Source: Niebla homalea
Lineage: Eukaryota > Ascomycota > Lecanoromycetes > Lecanorales > Ramalinaceae
DNA length: 64,000 bases
Assembly: GCA_019925105.1 (NCBI GenBank)
Contig: JAHGAU010000020.1
Coordinates: 310,001-374,000, forward strand
Reading direction: 5' to 3'
A program made the position numbers and the translations under genes. Shown one piece after another: positions 12,347 through 22,971 of the stretch. The first letter of the stretch is position 1; the number at the start of each line of letters is the position of its first letter. The notes beneath the pieces are model-generated. The model worked only from the letters and a program-made list of their open reading frames with translations. It did not search any database and was not told where the DNA came from.

Positions 12347-14449
12347 TGTTATGTCCAAAGGCCATTGCCAAGACCTTTACGGGCACTAAGGCCTAAAGGG
12401 GTATAGCGGATGCCCGGTGCTTAGCATGCGCACCTATATATTACTCCCGCATAGCACTTACATAGATTATGATTCATATACTTACCATCCACTTTTACAA
12501 TGCATTTACTTATTACTAATAAATGCATAATAAATAGTAATCATAGCACGAGTCCTATTACTTAACAATTAATATAGAGTTCTCGATTATTATATCCCTG
12601 CCTTTTAATTACTTTATTAAAGTGTTAAGTATAGTATCGTTTACTTAACGTTAAACCCTTTATTAACCTTTTTAATAAATTACTTATTTTACTTAATTAC
12701 TTAAGTCCTTAAAATGTTACCGAAGAAAGTATTTTTTTAAACTTTAACTTTAATAATAATAGCTCCGGCTTTAAGATTATTAAGCTTATTACCGCCGTAA
12801 TAAGATTTTACCTTCCTTTATAAAGTAATAAAGGGGCTAACTATAAATTAATAGTCCCTTATTAATAACGTTAAGTCCTTAATAAACCGAATAAATATAT
12901 TTAAGACTTACCGTAAGCTATTATTATAATAATAATAACGTAACTTTTACTTAATTAATAAGTTATTTATATTAAAAAGAAAGAAGGATATATTATAAAC
13001 CCTAAAAACGTATAATCCTTAATAAAACTCTTAAACTTTTTATACTTTTAAAATAAGCCGTTCATATATCAATAAAGTCGGATATTTTAATAATATTAAT
13101 AACGTTTATAAATTTATCAATAAACTTATTATCATTAAATCGATTAAGTTACTTGTTTTAATCTTAAAATATATTGTTATTTATTTTTTAAAGGATAATA
13201 AGGATTTTTTAAAAGAAACTTATAATTAATAGACGTCCGAGTTTTATTTTATTATTAATAAAACGCTTTAATAAGTTAAGGGCTTAAATCCTTTTATTTT
13301 TAAATTTAAAAAGTACTTGAAGACCCTAAAAAACCAGCTTTTAAAGTAAGTAATATAAATAAAGTATATCCGTAAGGACGTAATTAATCACATTAATATA
13401 ACGGCCTTTCTTAAGTAAGTAATAATACTTTATTATTGAATTAATAATTAATATTTTTAAAAGTAATCCCTATGAATAATTTTTAATTGCTTTAAAAAGC
13501 CTTTAAGAAATATATTATAGCGGCCTATTAATAGCTTAAAAACCTTTATTAACGATATCCGTACGTAATAACCCGGTTAATATAAATAATAATAATACTT
13601 TAAAAAGTTAAAACCTTAAAATAAAAAAATTATAAAATACACTTAACCCCGTTAGGCTACCCGCAATTATAGGGTTTATAAGAGCAGGTTTAAATAAAGC
13701 GAAAAATACCGTTTTATTAATAGAATTACTTATAAAGTACTTCCTGTATTAAACCTTTTAAAGGTTTACCACTTACGTGGTAATAATAGTAATACGGACC
13801 TTACCTTTAAGTCCGACGATAAGATTAAACCCTTACTATAGGACGAGTACGTCGGTATATACTGGGTAAATAACCAGGCCTTCCTTTATAACGAAAAGGA
13901 TATAATATAATCCTTTCGCAACTTATACTGGAATAATATTGTTACCACGGCCACCAAAAGCTTAAAGGGACATTTACCCGGCTAAATTACGGATATTACG
14001 GATTTAAGCGATTTAGCTCTTAAAAAGCACTTAAATCCATGACTATTTCCCGAGTGGATCACGGTAACTGCCCGGCTTGCGGTTTTTCGACTTTGTTATT
14101 ACCATACCCTTTTAATGTACCGCCACCATATATTGTTTCTATTTCTTTAATTTCCTTAGCGCTGGATATATTTATTCTCTAGCCCCGGAGCCGCTTTTAT
14201 TTATAAGGCTATTAACCTCGCCGTCGCTATATAAGTGTAGCATTTTTCCTTTTTTAATATATTTATTATATATAAAAACCATTGCCAAGACCTTTACGGG
14301 CATTAAGGCCTAAAGGGGTATAGCGGATGCCCGGTGCTTAGCATGCGCACTTATATATTACTCCCGCATAGCACTTACATAGATTATGATTCATATACTT
14401 ACCACCCACTTTTACAGTGCATTTACTTATCACCAACAGGTACATAACA
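12347..14449 (+). mobile_element. Nested short non-autonomous LTR element 2 (2.1 kb)
   Basis: The LTRs are 12347-12532 and 14264-14449 (186 bp), related to those of element 1, with exact target duplication GTTTT at 12342-12346 and 14450-14454. The interior is about 1.7 kb and AT-rich except for GC-preserved blocks at about 13640-13990 and the 3' domain shared with element 1. No coding frame is readable. Confidence 0.85.
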
Positions 14450-14704
14450 GTTTTATTTATTATTCAATATATTTAATTATAAGGAAAATAATATTACCGT
14501 TAAATATATCCGTACCGATAAAATAAAGGAATTTTAAGCCTTTAAAATAAATATAAAAGAACGTAATATTATTACAAAATATATTATATACTCTATATTT
14601 AAATAAAACGGCATAACTAAACGGTTTAATTAAATAAATATAACGATAATTTAATGTATAATATATTATATTGAGTTATTAAATAGTTTTGAAACCTTTA
14701 TAAC

Positions 14705-16182
14705 TGTCATGGTTTCAAGATGGTTTCAAGTGGCCTTGCTCCCATGCTCGGCCTACTTGCCCCATAAGGACTAGCTCCCGGGGGGTCTTGGCGCATATAC
14801 TTATTATACGTGTACCACCTATATTATAGCTACCTTTATAATTATTATTTATTTATTACTAGGACCTATTTACTTTAATACCTTAATATAATAATAGTTA
14901 TCCGTAATTCTATTACGACGTTATAATAATTAGATTATAAGAACCCGGGCTTCCCATCGTTAAAACCAGCCAAGCTATTGTTAAGTTTAAATTACTCGGT
15001 AAAAAAACTACAAAGCCTTTTACCTTACCTATATTATATTACCCTAAACGATAAAAAAATCACATTATCCTTATTAACTAAAACGTTTTAATACCGATAT
15101 TATTAAGTTATTATTAAGAATATAAACCACTTAATAAGAAACTATAAAGACTCCTGCCTTACCTGCTTTATTACCTTATTACTTATATTATATTTCTTAA
15201 TTAACTTTATAAAGACGTTAAGCTATTACTGGAATTAAGTTACTTAATAAAAGATTATAAAGTTTTATTATTTATTGATTTATATATTACCCATTTAATA
15301 ACCTATTTATTCCGCGGAGTTTAATTTTAAATAAAGCCGTATAAAGAGTGTATATACTTTATATTTTAAAGTTAATTTTATAAATAAATTAATTAAAAAA
15401 TTAATACTTTAATTTTAATACTTAATAAGCCTATTAATAAAAGCCGTATGAAAAGCCCGTTATTAAGTAAGTTTACTATAACGGTAATTAAATTAAATTT
15501 AATTCAATTTTTTTAATAAAGTAAATAGCGATTTCCTTTTACCTCTTACTTTTTACCTGTCCTTTTCCTTATTAATATTATAAGTTTATAAAATTTAATA
15601 CTAATTTAAACCGCTAAAGTTAAAACTGATAATAAGTAAAAATAAAGGTCGTATTACGGGTAAAGGATTTAAGAGAAGGGAATATTTATAAAATTATAAT
15701 AACGACGGTAATAACCACTTAATATTAAATTCCTTTTTAATAAAAAGTATACGACCCGGCTATTTATCGGAGAATTCATTAATCGACTTAATTCCCGTCG
15801 ATTTTTTTACGTTTATATTAACCGTAAACTTAACTTTTTCTCGATTTTTCTTAATATATGATTTACTTAGCTTTTATATAAGTTACTATAATACCTTAAA
15901 GTAATCAATACTACCTTATTATCGTTAGATCTATAATATAATTAACCCCGGTGATAGATAAATAGAATAATTAACTTATAGGAACTCGCCGTCGTTAAGG
16001 GGGGGATCGTATTATGGTTTTAAGTGGCCTTGCTCCCATACTCGGTTTATTTGCGTTATAAGGACTAGCTCCCGGGGGGTCTTGGCCTACACACTTACCA
16101 TGCATATACTACCTGTATCATAGCTACCTTTATAGCTATTATTCATTCATTACTAGGACCTATTTACTCCAGTACCCTGACA
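14705..16182 (+). mobile_element. Nested short non-autonomous LTR element 3 (1.5 kb)
   Basis: The LTRs are 14705-14888 and 16010-16182, from TGTCATGG to CCCTGACA, with exact target duplication ATAAC at 14700-14704 and 16183-16187. The 5' LTR is 11 bp longer because ATGGTTTCAAG is duplicated at its start. AAGGGGGGGATCG just before the 3' LTR is a good polypurine tract and fixes the plus orientation. The interior is about 1.1 kb and non-coding. The LTR family differs from elements 1 and 2. Confidence 0.85.
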
Positions 16183-17719
16183 ATAACTATATGTATTAAT
16201 TAATTAAAATAAAAACTTTTATTAATGAGAAGAATAAGTTTCTTTAAAAATAAATAAAAGTTAAAATTCTTATTAAAAATAAAAGGATATTTAAAAATAA
16301 TATAAAACGAATATATTTAAAAAAAAATCAAAACGATTAAAATTAGACGAAATCGCTATTAATAATATGTATTTAAGAACTATAGTAGACTTATAATTAT
16401 ACGTTTATATATTTTATAAAAAGAATATAAAAGTTATTATAAATTTGAAAATCTTTATTTAAAAAACGGTAACGTATTTATTATTATAATTTATTATTAA
16501 AAATGTATTATCGGTTTTAAAGTTAATAATTTTTATTAATAATAACGTAAATTATTATAAGGGTAAATACGTATTAAACGGATTTTAAAAATTTAAAAAA
16601 AATAAGTATATATTAATTTATATTTACCCGGTTCCTTAACATAAAAAATAAAGTAATAATATAAATCCTATATATCCCGATTTCCCTTAAATTAATAATA
16701 AAGCTTTTAATTAAATAAATTAAAATAAGAAGGATATATTATTAAAAATCCATAAGGTAATAAATAAAACGTCTACTTAAAGAAAAGTTTAAAAAAAAAA
16801 CTTATTAAAGACCTTAAAAACGTTAAAAATCCTATAAATCATAAGAATAATAATAATAATAAAGTTCTTAATTTATTTTTATTTAAAAAAATTAACGGTT
16901 TTATTCTTTTTAAAGATATTCATAATTTTGTCCCGGTTTATTAATAAATGGATAAAACCTTGTTATTACCGGGATATACTCCGGAAGATCAAATAAATAT
17001 AAATAATAACGTTAATAATAAGCTTAAGATTAACCGTTTTTATTAAAGTTATTATTATTATAAATTCTTACGTATTTAATATTAATATTAATAATATTGT
17101 ATTTATTATTACGGTTTATATTAATTTATTTATTTATTAATAAGTTATCAATTCTTTGAAACGATGTAAATAAATTAAGGTTATTAATAAAAAAATTTAT
17201 AAATTTATTATTAAATAAAATTAAAAAATTTATAAATGAACAAGAAGATTATAAGTTTATTAATTCTAAATAAGTATTTAAAAGAGAATTTCCTACTTTA
17301 AGCTTTATTAATAAATATAAAATAATGTTTATTATGAAAGGTTTTATTTAAAAGTAAATTACTAATTATCAAGAAAGCTTTTTATTCATTTTAAAGTATA
17401 AGCTATTCCGTTTACTTTTAATATCTACGGTTATTTATAGACTTTAATTATAGCTCTCAAACGTTATTACCGTATACTTAGACGGTAATTTGAATAAAAA
17501 GATTTATGTAAGTACTTTTAAGGGTATTCCCATAAAGATAATAAAATACCGGTAAATACTTTTATTTATTTAAAAACCTTTATAGATTTAAATAATTAAA
17601 CAGGATTTAACTCAACAAATTTTAATTACGGTTTTATTAATTTAGTTTTATTTTTATATAAGTTAATTTATACGTTATTATGAAAAACTTCAATAAAGAA
17701 ATATATTTAATAACCCTTT

Positions 17720-17900
17720 TATTAGGATCTCAGCTGGAGCTGAGCCTCAGCCCTACTGGAGCGGAGCGGCTCTACCTTGTTCCGCTGGCTTGGCGTACGC
17801 ACCTTCATATATGCAATACCCACATAGTTAGCTACCTACTCAACAATCATACATTTTACATTTTACATAGATTTTTACCCCTTATACTGAGCACGCCACA
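17720..17900 (+). mobile_element. Nested solo LTR
   Basis: A 181-bp GC-preserved island starts TATTAGG (TGTTAGG before one G-to-A change) and ends CACGCCACA. It is flanked by CCTTT on both sides (17715-17719 and 17901-17905). The single copy points to LTR-LTR recombination. Near its left end is the hairpin CTCAGCTGGAGCTGAG. The 91-codon open frame across it starts outside and looks fortuitous. Confidence 0.65.
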
Positions 17901-18903
17901 CCTTTATATTAATAATATCGTTATTATTATTAAAAATTTAAAAATTGATAAGTAAGTAAAGGATTATATAACTTCAATATTCAAATTTACCGGAAAAAAC
18001 CCGTCAAATGAAATTTTTGGAATATAAGTATTTTAAGATAAAAATATTATAACTATAAACTAAATATATTACATTATTAATGTCCTTAAAAAATATTAAA
18101 TAATAAGCTATAATAACATTAATACCTTAATAAATAGATATAAAGCTATATAAATAGCCCGCTTTAATGATCAATAAAATAATTAATATGCTTATTAATA
18201 AGTTTTTAATAAGCTTACATTCCTTTAAGTTATTATCCGTCAGGACTTAATTTTTTAATTTTAAAATTAAGTTAATTTTATAATAATTTTATTATTTAAT
18301 ATTAAAATTATTTAATATAAGTATTCAAATATTTAAAGAGTATATTAAATTTAATTTTATACTTTTAACGTAATAACGGATTACTTAAATACTTCGTAAA
18401 TATTACGTTTATTAATAATAAAAATAATAAGGACTTCTTATATAACTTTATAATATTAAATACTGATATAATATATATATAATATATCCGGAAATAACGT
18501 ACCGTCATTATTTTTATTATAAAATTTAAGTATATAACTTTTTTTTAAAGGATATAAAATAAGTATTTAATTTATAAAATAGATTAATAAAACCGGATTT
18601 TTAAAAATTCATGGGCTTATTATTTTATTTAATAATAATAACGGTTATAGTTTTCTTATTAAACGTCCGGAGAATCATTTACGGAATTAACTTTATTAAC
18701 GTTTAATATTACTTTATTTAATAAAAGGTAAAAAAAACCTTATTTTAATAAAGTATATTAATATTAAGGATTAATTTATAAATATTATAATAAAGCCCTT
18801 ATTATAATAACCCTTTAAAATGAATTAGTTAAAGCTTAAATGATATTTAACAAGTTAATAACGGTATTACCGTTATAGCTCTATTATAACTTTAATGAAA
18901 AGG

Positions 18904-19170
18904 TAATATACGGAAGTATTCCGCGGTTATTTTAACAGCTTTTACACTATCGTATAAAGGCTTATTAAACGGCCTTTTAGTAACGGTATTATAGGTATAT
19001 CGGTATATAAGGTACGGTCAATATACGGTCATTAAACGGCCCTTAGGATGGACATAAATACGGTCGTTGTAACAGTGTAATTAGACAAGTATAATGGTAG
19101 ACGCAATGCAAGTGATTCAGCTTACTCACCCTTCCCCTGCACCCTGCACCCATTTGCGTATTTTCCATCA
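18904..19170 (+). repeat. 3' LTR of the 7.8-19.2 kb retrotransposon
   Basis: It aligns with 7796-8070 along its whole length. Here the inner (left) half is RIP-mutated while the last about 100 bp, including CCCTGCACCCTGCACCC, are intact. It ends CATCA directly before the CCTCT duplication. Confidence 0.8.
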
Positions 19171-19179
19171 CCTCTTTTA

Positions 19180-19614
19180 GCGTGTTCAAGATGCTTAAGA
19201 TTCCTTGGCACTATTTTTTACGCGTATCCACTCTGGTAATTTCAACCGATATCCTTTTAATATTTAAGTTATTAATCGTAAATAATTCTTTAAGGTTATA
19301 ATATATTATTTAGTAAGTTTTACCTATGTTTTTAACTATAATATAATAATTAAGGGTATTTTATTTTAAGTTTAAAAATTAAGAATGGAATTTATCCGTT
19401 ATTAAATTTTATTTACTTTTAATTACCTTTTTTTATTTAATATTTCTTAACTTTAAATATATAGAATTTATATAGATTAGTTCCTTAAAAAATATATATT
19501 TATCCTAATTAATAGCTCCATGTTTACCGCATTATTCATAAAGTTAATATAAACTACCAGAGTGGGTACGCGCAAATAATTAATGCCAAGGAATCTCAAG
19601 CATCTTGAACACGC
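19180..19614. mobile_element. MITE-like TIR element (435 bp)
   Basis: Terminal inverted repeats of about 62 bp start GCGTGTTCAAGATGCTT and continue through CCTTGGCA and CCACTCTGGTA. TA lies on both sides (19178-19179 and 19615-19616). The interior of about 300 bp is AT-rich and non-coding. The TIR has the same layout as the 4259-7784 element (GC-TGTT-AAG-GCTT...TTGGCA), so a related mariner-like transposase probably moved it. It ends 6 bp before the ATG at 19621. Confidence 0.85.
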
Positions 19615-19620
19615 TAATTT

Positions 19621-20322
19621 ATGCCCGAAATCACACGTCCACAACTTCACCGCATGCTAGGAAGGATCGTGATGAACGGCACTTCCTCGACACCCATCGT
19701 CACATTCACTGCAAGCACAAAATCAGCCTTCCTGCAACATTTAAACGAGAGTCCGAACAACCGCCGAGTATCTCAGACCGAAAAGGAAAGCATAGTTGAA
19801 TGGTGGACAAATTCCCATGGGCGGCCTTCATCACAGCAAGAGTTTAGCCGACGCAACTATGTTTGGAAAACCTTCGCTTGGGATGAGCTGGCTCAAAGCT
19901 TGCTCGCCGTCGTAAAGAGACATGGAGAGATGCCCCGCGCGGTTGTTACCGAGGACTCAATCGCCGATGTGGTGGAATCCGTTCATGAAGGCAACGGGCA
20001 TGCTGGGTGGGATGCTACCTGGGAGGATGTTAGTGCCAAATATTACGGTATTCTACGTTCGGATGTTATACACCTGCTCAAGCAGTGCCAGACCTGTGCC
20101 TGTAATCCCTCGAAACGTCCCAAAAGCTCCGCTGCCATAATATCTAGCTCTCAATTGGCCGATCACAAATTTCTGGGCCTCTTGTACCCTGGAGATTCTC
20201 GGAAGTGGTTTTGTACTATAAAACAAGAAACAACTGATCAGATCATTGAACAGCTAAATATGATCTTGCATCTGGAATCTGGACGAAGTCTGGTTGAATG
20301 CATAGCAACGCCTAGCTTTTAA
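19621..20322 (+). CDS. Hypothetical protein with integrase-type H2C2 zinc-binding motif (233 aa)
   Basis: The uninterrupted ATG-initiated frame has normal codon use. Residues 122, 127, 156 and 159 form H-x4-H-x28-C-x2-C, the spacing of the zinc-binding domain found before retroviral-type integrase cores. The core itself (DDE residues) is absent: about 74 unremarkable residues follow the last Cys and the frame ends. It may be a domesticated integrase-derived protein, common in fungal genomes, or the surviving piece of an old retroelement. Unlike its neighbours it shows no RIP. The MITE ends 6 bp before the start, so its original promoter must have been displaced or replaced. An intron or longer gene downstream cannot be excluded. 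Confidence 0.6.
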   Translation: MPEITRPQLHRMLGRIVMNGTSSTPIVTFTASTKSAFLQHLNESPNNRRVSQTEKESIVEWWTNSHGRPSSQQEFSRRNYVWKTFAWDELAQSLLAVVKRHGEMPRAVVTEDSIADVVESVHEGNGHAGWDATWEDVSAKYYGILRSDVIHLLKQCQTCACNPSKRPKSSAAIISSSQLADHKFLGLLYPGDSRKWFCTIKQETTDQIIEQLNMILHLESGRSLVECIATPSF

Positions 20323-21363
20323 GGTTGCCGACATGACGCGAATACCTTTCCACAGGCCACAGGGTTTTTGAGTAATCCATTCACGGACCAAGGATAGCAT
20401 TGCAGGCATTGCAATTATGTTCATGATTCACCAGAAGGACGGTTCAAGGGAGCAACCTGGTGCTCATCGACGTGCGTGTGCGGTAGTAAGCTCGGGACAG
20501 AAGGGAATTGATCCGCATTGGGGCGCAAATTATTCGAGAAGGCAGGAGGTCCGTGGCAAGACGTTGCTCGATACGTCACAGTGTATGATTCATGTTTGCG
20601 TCTCGTATCCTACAGCATTTAATGCTCCTGGTCATTGAGCTGTAACGATCATGTGGGCGGGTACAAGCATAATACCATTCGGCCACAGTGCACCAAGATG
20701 AACGGCCTTTCAAGTGCAGCAACGCTGCAAAGACATCGAATCTATAGCCTATACATCTCCAGTGCGGCACGCCGGATGAAAGGCAGGAGAAGGAGCTTAC
20801 TTTGGCAGGGAACAAACCATCAGTATTAAGTGTCTGTGCATAGAACTACCGCAGATCCTGCTTCGTATATGAAACACGTTTGCTTTGACGACCGACGCTA
20901 TTCTCCTCCCATGCAGAAAGAATTGGGGTCCCTCTTCATACGAGCAGGTTTGACCATGAGCTTTGGTGGATGGAAAGCCTTTAAGTTATCCTGATCGTAT
21001 TGCACGTCTTATACCGTGAGGGCGCCTTGCCGGATAGCGCTGCATGGCGAAGCTTATGTACGTCTTTTTTAACTTTTTGCATCCATTCTTAGGCTTTTCT
21101 CAAGACGATTCAGAACTTTCGTCTACATTTGAATAAAAGCCTAGCGATCATCACAACCAAGAGAAAGGAGTGATGGTTGATATATACAGCAGTTATCAAA
21201 ATCTTTCCACCTAAATACAAGCTGAGAATCGTCCACATCCAATACGCTCGCCGCGATCTGATTTCCGAAGCGCAGTATAGTTAACAGCGATGGCGGAATC
21301 TGATCGATTATTCCCATGCCTCAGGTACTGCCAGTCATGTATTTGCTAGCGAATGATGCTGAG
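20323..21363. other. Gene-poor GC-balanced spacer
   Basis: About 1 kb between two convergent genes. Short frames occur on both strands (for example 20417-20638 plus and 20576-20815 minus), but none has recognisable motifs or splice-linked partners. It probably contains the 3' UTRs of both genes. No repeat or RNA gene was seen. Confidence 0.5.
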
Positions 21364-22950
21364 TCAAGCTACTTCATCGCTGGCATGAAGGTCGAAAATG
21401 TCGAGTGTAGATGTTTGGGTTGAGTATTTGATCCCGTTCTTGAAGGCAGCTCGAACCATTTGTTGGATTTGTTTCCACCTGCTGATTAACGTCGCTCGTA
21501 CGCCAGCAGGTATTGCATCCCCTATCCCTTCCAAGCACCTAATCGCCCTGTCTGCTTCTTGATAGTAGACCTGCAGTATATGCTTCACGATGTACGCATC
21601 CGCTTTGCTCTCTTCGTGATCCCGGCCGATCGCTTTTCCGCTTACAAATTGTTTCCAACGCGCGAGGTTCGTCGTTTGTAAGCGGACAGCTACTTGAGTT
21701 CTGTGACAGACACCTTCGCCGTTGAGGTTGTAATTCCTACCATCAATATTAGGCTCGATCGACATTGATTGCAGATAGAGGTACCCCCAGTAGCCCGCCC
21801 TCTTTAACTGCGCCTTCTTTATCTCAGAGACTTTATTACCGCTAAAGAGATCATCAAGTGGCAGGCAATCCCATTTATTACAGTCTAGGACAAAGCCATC
21901 TGAAGTACAAGGTTAGCCGGGTTCAACACACGGACTATGTGCAAAATACGCACACTCTGTTAACAGAAAATCGTTATTGTGGGTGCCGTATGATGTGCAC
22001 AGCTCTTCACCAATATCTAGACAAAATCAGTTCTAATCCTAAGCAAAAGCTGCAGACGGTGTTATAAATACCGTAATCCCGGTCGCTTATGAGAACAAAG
22101 CCATCTGCATCAAAAGACACAGACACACTACCCTGCTTCAAAGATCAATCAGCATCTTGAAAGCGAGGACCAGTCACACCACGTACGCTATTGTCACAGT
22201 GATTGAAATATTCAGCAAACGGGACCAGCACAATACGATCGTTACAATCCTCTGGCAGCTCCTCATTTGGGAACTCCCAATAGAAGCTTCTGGTGCTCAC
22301 AATAAACCAATGATATATGTAGTCCTGTAATTGTGCTTCGGGGAAGACTTTTGAGACTATACGCCAATCGGAATAGAGTTTGCTTTCTTGCTTCTGAAGG
22401 TAAGAGGTACCACGGGTCTTAATGGAATTCTGCCCTTCGGGGCAAGCCCCCCAACCTGCTATGGCGGGCGGAAAGACCCCCTTGCTGAGAAGCAGCTCCC
22501 GCACTGCAGCAGGCCAGAGTACAGGTAGAGAGTCTTCAAACTCTTGAAAAGATGGCCATGAGCTTTTCCAGGTCGCATACAGCTTGGCTTCCTCTCCACC
22601 AAAGGCCAAAAACGAAGCGAGAAGTCCGTTGACTGTAATCTGTCCATGACTTTCTCTGAAATGCTTAGGCACTGTTTTGGTTGAAATAAGCGTAGAGACT
22701 GGTGCTTTGATGATCTCTTCGCCGGCCTGGTGATATTCAGCTAGAGAAATGAAAGGTCATTGAATGGTTGTGAGACCTTAATATTGCATTGAGCACGAAT
22801 CCCCATACGGCGCCTTTCAATTTTGGCGGGCTCGACTCCATTGATTTGGACTCCCCGAGATCTGGCCCATCTAGTGAACCGTTCGTGCTGAGGACCTGGA
22901 GCTGATGCTTGACCCATATTTGTGTGTGAAGAAGCGAAACTTGCCTTCAT
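21364..22950 (-). CDS. SET-domain protein lysine methyltransferase (RKM/SETD-type), 457 aa
   Basis: Predicted S-adenosylmethionine-dependent lysine methyltransferase of the Rubisco-LSMT/SETD3/SETD6/RKM class, which methylates non-histone proteins; the substrate is unknown. Five exons on minus: 22950-22777, 22726-22187, 22132-22072, 22016-21954 and 21899-21364. Introns are 50-55 nt with GT/AG ends and matching phases, giving 457 codons plus stop. The N-terminus has FTRWARSRGVQINGVEPAKI, the split-SET start typical of the class. NGLLASFLAFG and an interrupting helical region follow, then FAEYFNHCDN (the NH-x-x-D cofactor motif). GEELCTSYGTHNNDFLLTEYGF is the post-NH SYG motif. The C-terminus resembles the Rubisco-LSMT substrate-binding domain. 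The first donor, GTCTCA, is weak, but the exon join is exact. A mariner-like TIR begins about 20 bp upstream of the ATG. Confidence 0.87.
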
Positions 22951-22971
22951 TTTCCGGTGCGGGGCAATTTA

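Larger units (their letters stand above)
7796..19170 (+). mobile_element. LTR retrotransposon carrying four nested insertions
   Basis: The LTRs are 7796-8070 and 18904-19170 in direct orientation. They start TGATGCACGG in the 5' copy (TAATATACGG in the 3' copy) and end CATCA in the 3' copy. The 5-bp target duplication CCTCT is exact at 7791-7795 and 19171-19175. AATGAAAAGG before the 3' LTR is a plausible polypurine tract and gives the plus orientation. Removing the nested elements (9735-11148, 12347-14449, 14705-16182, 17720-17900) with one target duplication each leaves about 6.2 kb, a normal full-length size. The pol region is too RIP-damaged to assign Copia or Gypsy. A 75-codon open stretch from ATG 8224 may be a gag remnant. 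Confidence 0.85.

Noticed and set aside
20576..20815. 79-codon minus frame in the spacer between the two convergent genes
   Set aside because: No motif, no splice partner and overlapping plus frames of similar length; treated as chance.
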